The notes under the pieces are model-generated. The model did not search any database. It was not told where the DNA came from and was given only the letters and a program-made list of their open reading frames with translations. From assembly GCA_015680685.1 (NCBI GenBank), contig MNCI01009211.1:198779-262778 (forward strand): DNA of 64,000 bases, read 5' to 3'. Positions within the stretch are counted from its first letter, which is position 1. Every line of letters begins with the position of its first letter. Shown in pieces: positions 61,401 to 64,000 of the stretch. The position numbers and the translations under genes were made by a program. The DNA comes from Gnetum montanum (taxonomy: Eukaryota; Streptophyta; Gnetopsida; Gnetales; Gnetaceae).

Positions 61401-61556
61401 GAAATTTATTAGTATAGATCTCTTAAATATTAATGATTCTTATAAGATAATTTTAATTGTAAATAGCCATGGGTATTAGCTTTTAAATCCACTAAATGAC
61501 TATAATATTTACAAATTATAGATTATATCTTTTTAATCATAATTTCAGGCATAAAC

Positions 61557-61661
61557 AATGAGGCATTATCCTAGTGGTAAGAAACTTGATTTAGAAGCTC
61601 CAAGTCATGGGTTAGATTTTGGTGGGCAATGATAAATTGTATAAAGTTATGTCTTGGTGTG
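61557..61661 (+). mobile_element. SINE-1 copy cut by element D
   Basis: Begins 'aatgaggcattatcctagtggtaag' in part, with B-box-like 'aagtcatgggttagat' and 'ttgtataaagtt'. The remaining third of the SINE is missing because the D LTR starts at 61662. Confidence 0.78.
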
Positions 61662-62347
61662 TGATGAGTGGCTAGGTACCCCTACACTCAACCATGCAAA
61701 TCATGGGCATTCACACATGACTCAGTCGAATTCCATAGATTGTAAGAACTTTGCATACACTAGTCCCTAACTAGCAAAACCTTGGGTTAGAATGGTCGTT
61801 GTCTTCCCAACCTCACTGGTGATGTTCTGATTGTGATGGTTAAGTGAGATTGAGGAAAATAATTTTTATGGCTTTTTCACTTTATCTTCTAGCGACTAAT
61901 TCTTGAAATGGAAAGTAAGGAATGGAATATTACATAATCTATAGTTATCCTAATCCATATCTTAANCATTAAACTATTGAATGCATCAAATGACTAAGTC
62001 CAATTGCTGCAAGGAAAAGCTTGTCTTTATTATCGTTCACGCCAATGGGCTCAGGTACATCAGCACTCGAATAAAGAGCTAGACACCTTTCTTACACCTA
62101 CTGCGGGCACTTGGAAAATATTCTAACTCTCACAGAAACAAACTACAAGAGCTTTGCTACAACTGTCAAAAAAGGTTCCTAAGTGTGGTGGAAGCCCACT
62201 TATTTATAGGCTAAAATAGGCTCCGTGTAAACGAGGCCACATCGATGCATGGAAGGATGCGTCGATGGGGCTGCGTTGACGCGGCCACATATACAGGGCC
62301 CCGTATATGTAGCCTAGTCAATGCATCGATTGTTTAGTGCTTCATCA
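61662..62347 (-). repeat. 3' LTR of element D
   Basis: 686 bp. Minus-strand TATAAATA is the complement of 62201-62208. Upstream is an unusually GC-rich stretch (62220-62335) with the near-palindrome at 62287-62310 (acatatac...gtatatgt, 22 of 24 positions) and a perfect inverted repeat ATCGATGCAT (62241-62250) / ATGCATCGAT (62321-62330). AATAAA complement near 62025. Confidence 0.9.
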
Positions 62348-62359
62348 TATCCCCACAAC
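62348..62359 (-). other. Polypurine tract of D
   Basis: Minus strand reads GTTGTGGGGATA, as in element C but with one change. Confidence 0.78.
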
Positions 62360-62629
62360 TGAGTAAAAACTCATCCTCGAGTTCCTCTACAATTTGGAAG
62401 GTATGAACTTCTTATTATGACACACATGACTTGACACACATGACACAACACACATGACATAACACCAATGTTACTAACGCAACAAGTACCCGAGTGTACA
62501 AAGAGAGAAAAATTACAAAAATGGTGGTGATCAAAGAAAAAATTGAACACCCCGATGACCTTCATTTCTATATCGTAATCAAAGGTGAAAAACTTGCTGG
62601 AGAAGATCACACTATCCCTAGTGGTGGTG

Positions 62630-64000
62630 GTTCTGATGGACCTTCACCAGCCCTTGACACATGTGTTAGTGGTGGCATGGATGATGGTTGCCCTACAGCA
62701 ACTGCAACTTCTAAAGGGAACTAGAAAGCCTCCAAGAGAGCACTCATTTTCTCTTCCTTGCTTTTGGGATCATTCATTGTTCAAGAAACTTCACCAATGT
62801 GTGCCGAGACTAGAAACTCCCAAGGGCATGGAAGTGTAGGGAAGAGTTCTTTCAAGTTGACAAACTAGGTTGCAAACTATTTTCGTTCAATGTCAAATGC
62901 TCGGATTGATGATTGTAGCTGCTGGTAGTTGTTCATTTGTTGGGCCAAGTTCTCAACGACCTCATGTTTCCCTTCAAAACATATGTGGAGAACCTTGAGT
63001 TCCACATTTGCTACTTCCATTTTTTTTGTTGCCTTATGTGCTTGGAACTCACCCTTGTATAAAGAATATGAGATGGCCACTTTCTTTTCAAGATCAGACC
63101 ACGGTCTTCTAGCTATTAGCATATCCAGGTTTACATAGCAAAGGTTGGCCAGCTCCATGTACTCTATCATTTTTTCAATCTGTAGTTCCTTGAGGCAGAT
63201 TTCAACCTAGTTGTAGGCATTCAACCCATCAAAGATAGGTTGCCATACCTTGCCTCCTTCTTGGAGCTTCTAGAGCACTTGGTTCAATTTGGCCTTAGTG
63301 ACTTGAATATGCTTTTTATTCACTTCCTTCTATGATCCCACTTGGTCCCTATAATGATTTTTAACTTTTTCAAACTTGAGGGCTTCACTTTTCCAAGCAG
63401 TGATTTTGATGGCTGATTTTTGTCACAAGGCACGAACCTCCTCCATAGAAAGATTTCAATTTTTAGTGGCCAACCTCCTCACATTAGCATTCACCCTGGC
63501 TAGCTCTTCCTATTGTTGATGAATAAAGCTTTTCATGTGCTCATTTTCAACACCCACATTGTGCAGGTGATGGACTTCTGTGGTTGGCCTGACATTCTCC
63601 TAGCGAACCTCTGTTAAGTCCTTGTTTAGATGATATGCATGAGCATCTGCCAAGGACTTATCGAGGATCACCGACTCACGCTCATCCTCACCTATCTGAA
63701 GTTTGACTTGAAGCTGTTGAAAAGCTTCATCTCTGTTGAGTTTATGGTTGAGGAGAGCTAGATCGGCAAGTTAAACCCTTAATTGGGCAACTTTTGTTTT
63801 CAAGCGTTGACAATTGGCTTGAGCAATGTCGTGTTTCCCCTCCAAGATGAGGCTCTTACCCTTTGTCGAGAGTAGCTCCAACTGGGTTGCAGTGATGTTA
63901 TCCGAAAGATCAAAAACATCCGGAAGTAGTTGCCCATTTTTCACTAGTCGATCCAACAATTCTTCATGTTGGGTTGCATCAATCCTGCTATGTGAAGCCC
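62630..64000 (-). pseudogene. Coiled-coil gene of element D (homologue of the C extra gene), partial
   Basis: Minus strand from the window edge: LVKNGQLLPDVFDLSDNITA, a long heptad-rich region, NLSMEEVRAL, QKSAIKITAWKSEALKFEKV, RDQVGS, KHIQVTKAKL, LQIEKMIEYMELANLCYVNL, and HEVVENLAQQMNNYQQLQSS near 62900. It ends with DPKSKEEKMSALLEAF near 62740. Clear residue-by-residue homology to element C, e.g. NLSMEEVxAxxQKSxIK and LQIExxIEYMxLxNLxYxNL. Strongly coiled-coil; no membrane segment seen. A few stops; N-terminus beyond the window. Confidence 0.78.

Larger units (their letters stand above)
61662..64000 (-). mobile_element. Gypsy-like element D, 3' part
   Basis: 3' LTR at 61662-62347 (TGATGAGTGG to TTCATCA on the plus strand), polypurine tract to its right, then minus-strand coding sequence to the window end. 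The LTR end 'taggtacccctacactcaacc' and the G-rich tract place it with A, B, E1. Only the coiled-coil gene is within view; gag and pol, if present, lie beyond 64000. Confidence 0.88.

Overview
This window looks like nuclear DNA from a seed plant with a large, repeat-filled genome. The reasons are AT-rich intergenic sequence, a GT-AG intron gene of the plant GT47 family, Ty3/gypsy elements primed by a tRNA-Asp-like site, tRNA-derived SINEs, and nested LTR elements that are old and full of stop codons. A gymnosperm-like genome is a guess; nothing in the sequence proves it. Only one host gene looks intact: a four-exon, type II membrane, exostosin-family (GT47) glycosyltransferase at 19259-21881. 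Two N runs (9398-9858 and 34252-34884) are assembly gaps inside retroelement pol regions.

Layout. 1-5715: decayed intergenic DNA holding a solo LTR (3236-4056, TSD GGATT). 5721-15540: a complete minus-strand Ty3/gypsy element, E1 (TSD TTTGT), whose 5' LTR carries an expanded minisatellite. 16220-18600: LINE 3' ends in inverted orientation, with SINE copies. 19259-21881: the GT47 gene. 22563-22993: a 74-bp tandem repeat and a minus-strand SINE with a 16-bp target duplication. 24949-28940: a 4-kb non-autonomous minus-strand LTR element, E2 (TSD AGTAG, tRNA-iMet-type primer site). 29345-49243: a plus-strand gypsy element, A (TSD TCTAT), inserted in a LINE and itself interrupted just after its primer site by a second complete gypsy element, B (30293-40092, TSD AACAT). 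50270-50758: a second LINE type, cut off at the edge of element C. 50759-60149: gypsy-like element C, which lacks RNase H and integrase and instead carries a long coiled-coil reading frame. 60650-61400: a third non-LTR fragment. 61557-61661: a SINE cut by element D. 61662-64000: the 3' LTR and 3' part of minus-strand element D, which carries a homologue of the C coiled-coil frame.

The elements A, B, C, D, E1 and the solo LTR form one superfamily. They share TGATGA...TCATCA LTR ends and a TATAAATA box; a G-rich polypurine tract and a tRNA-Asp-like primer site are seen wherever those parts are present. Order of events readable from the duplications: the unnamed repeat R and LINE-1 came first, E2 landed in R, A landed in LINE-1, and B landed in A. 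All retroelement coding regions are broken by stops or frameshifts, and many changes are transitions as expected from cytosine methylation decay.

Most notable observations: (1) every LTR family here has its own palindromic motif cluster just upstream of the TATA box, although the motifs are unrelated between families; (2) elements C and D share an extra coiled-coil gene in the position where some plant elements carry an env-like frame; (3) A, B and E1 share a long non-coding tail with a splice-acceptor-like site upstream of the 3' LTR; (4) element C has mismatched flanks, which suggests rearrangement.
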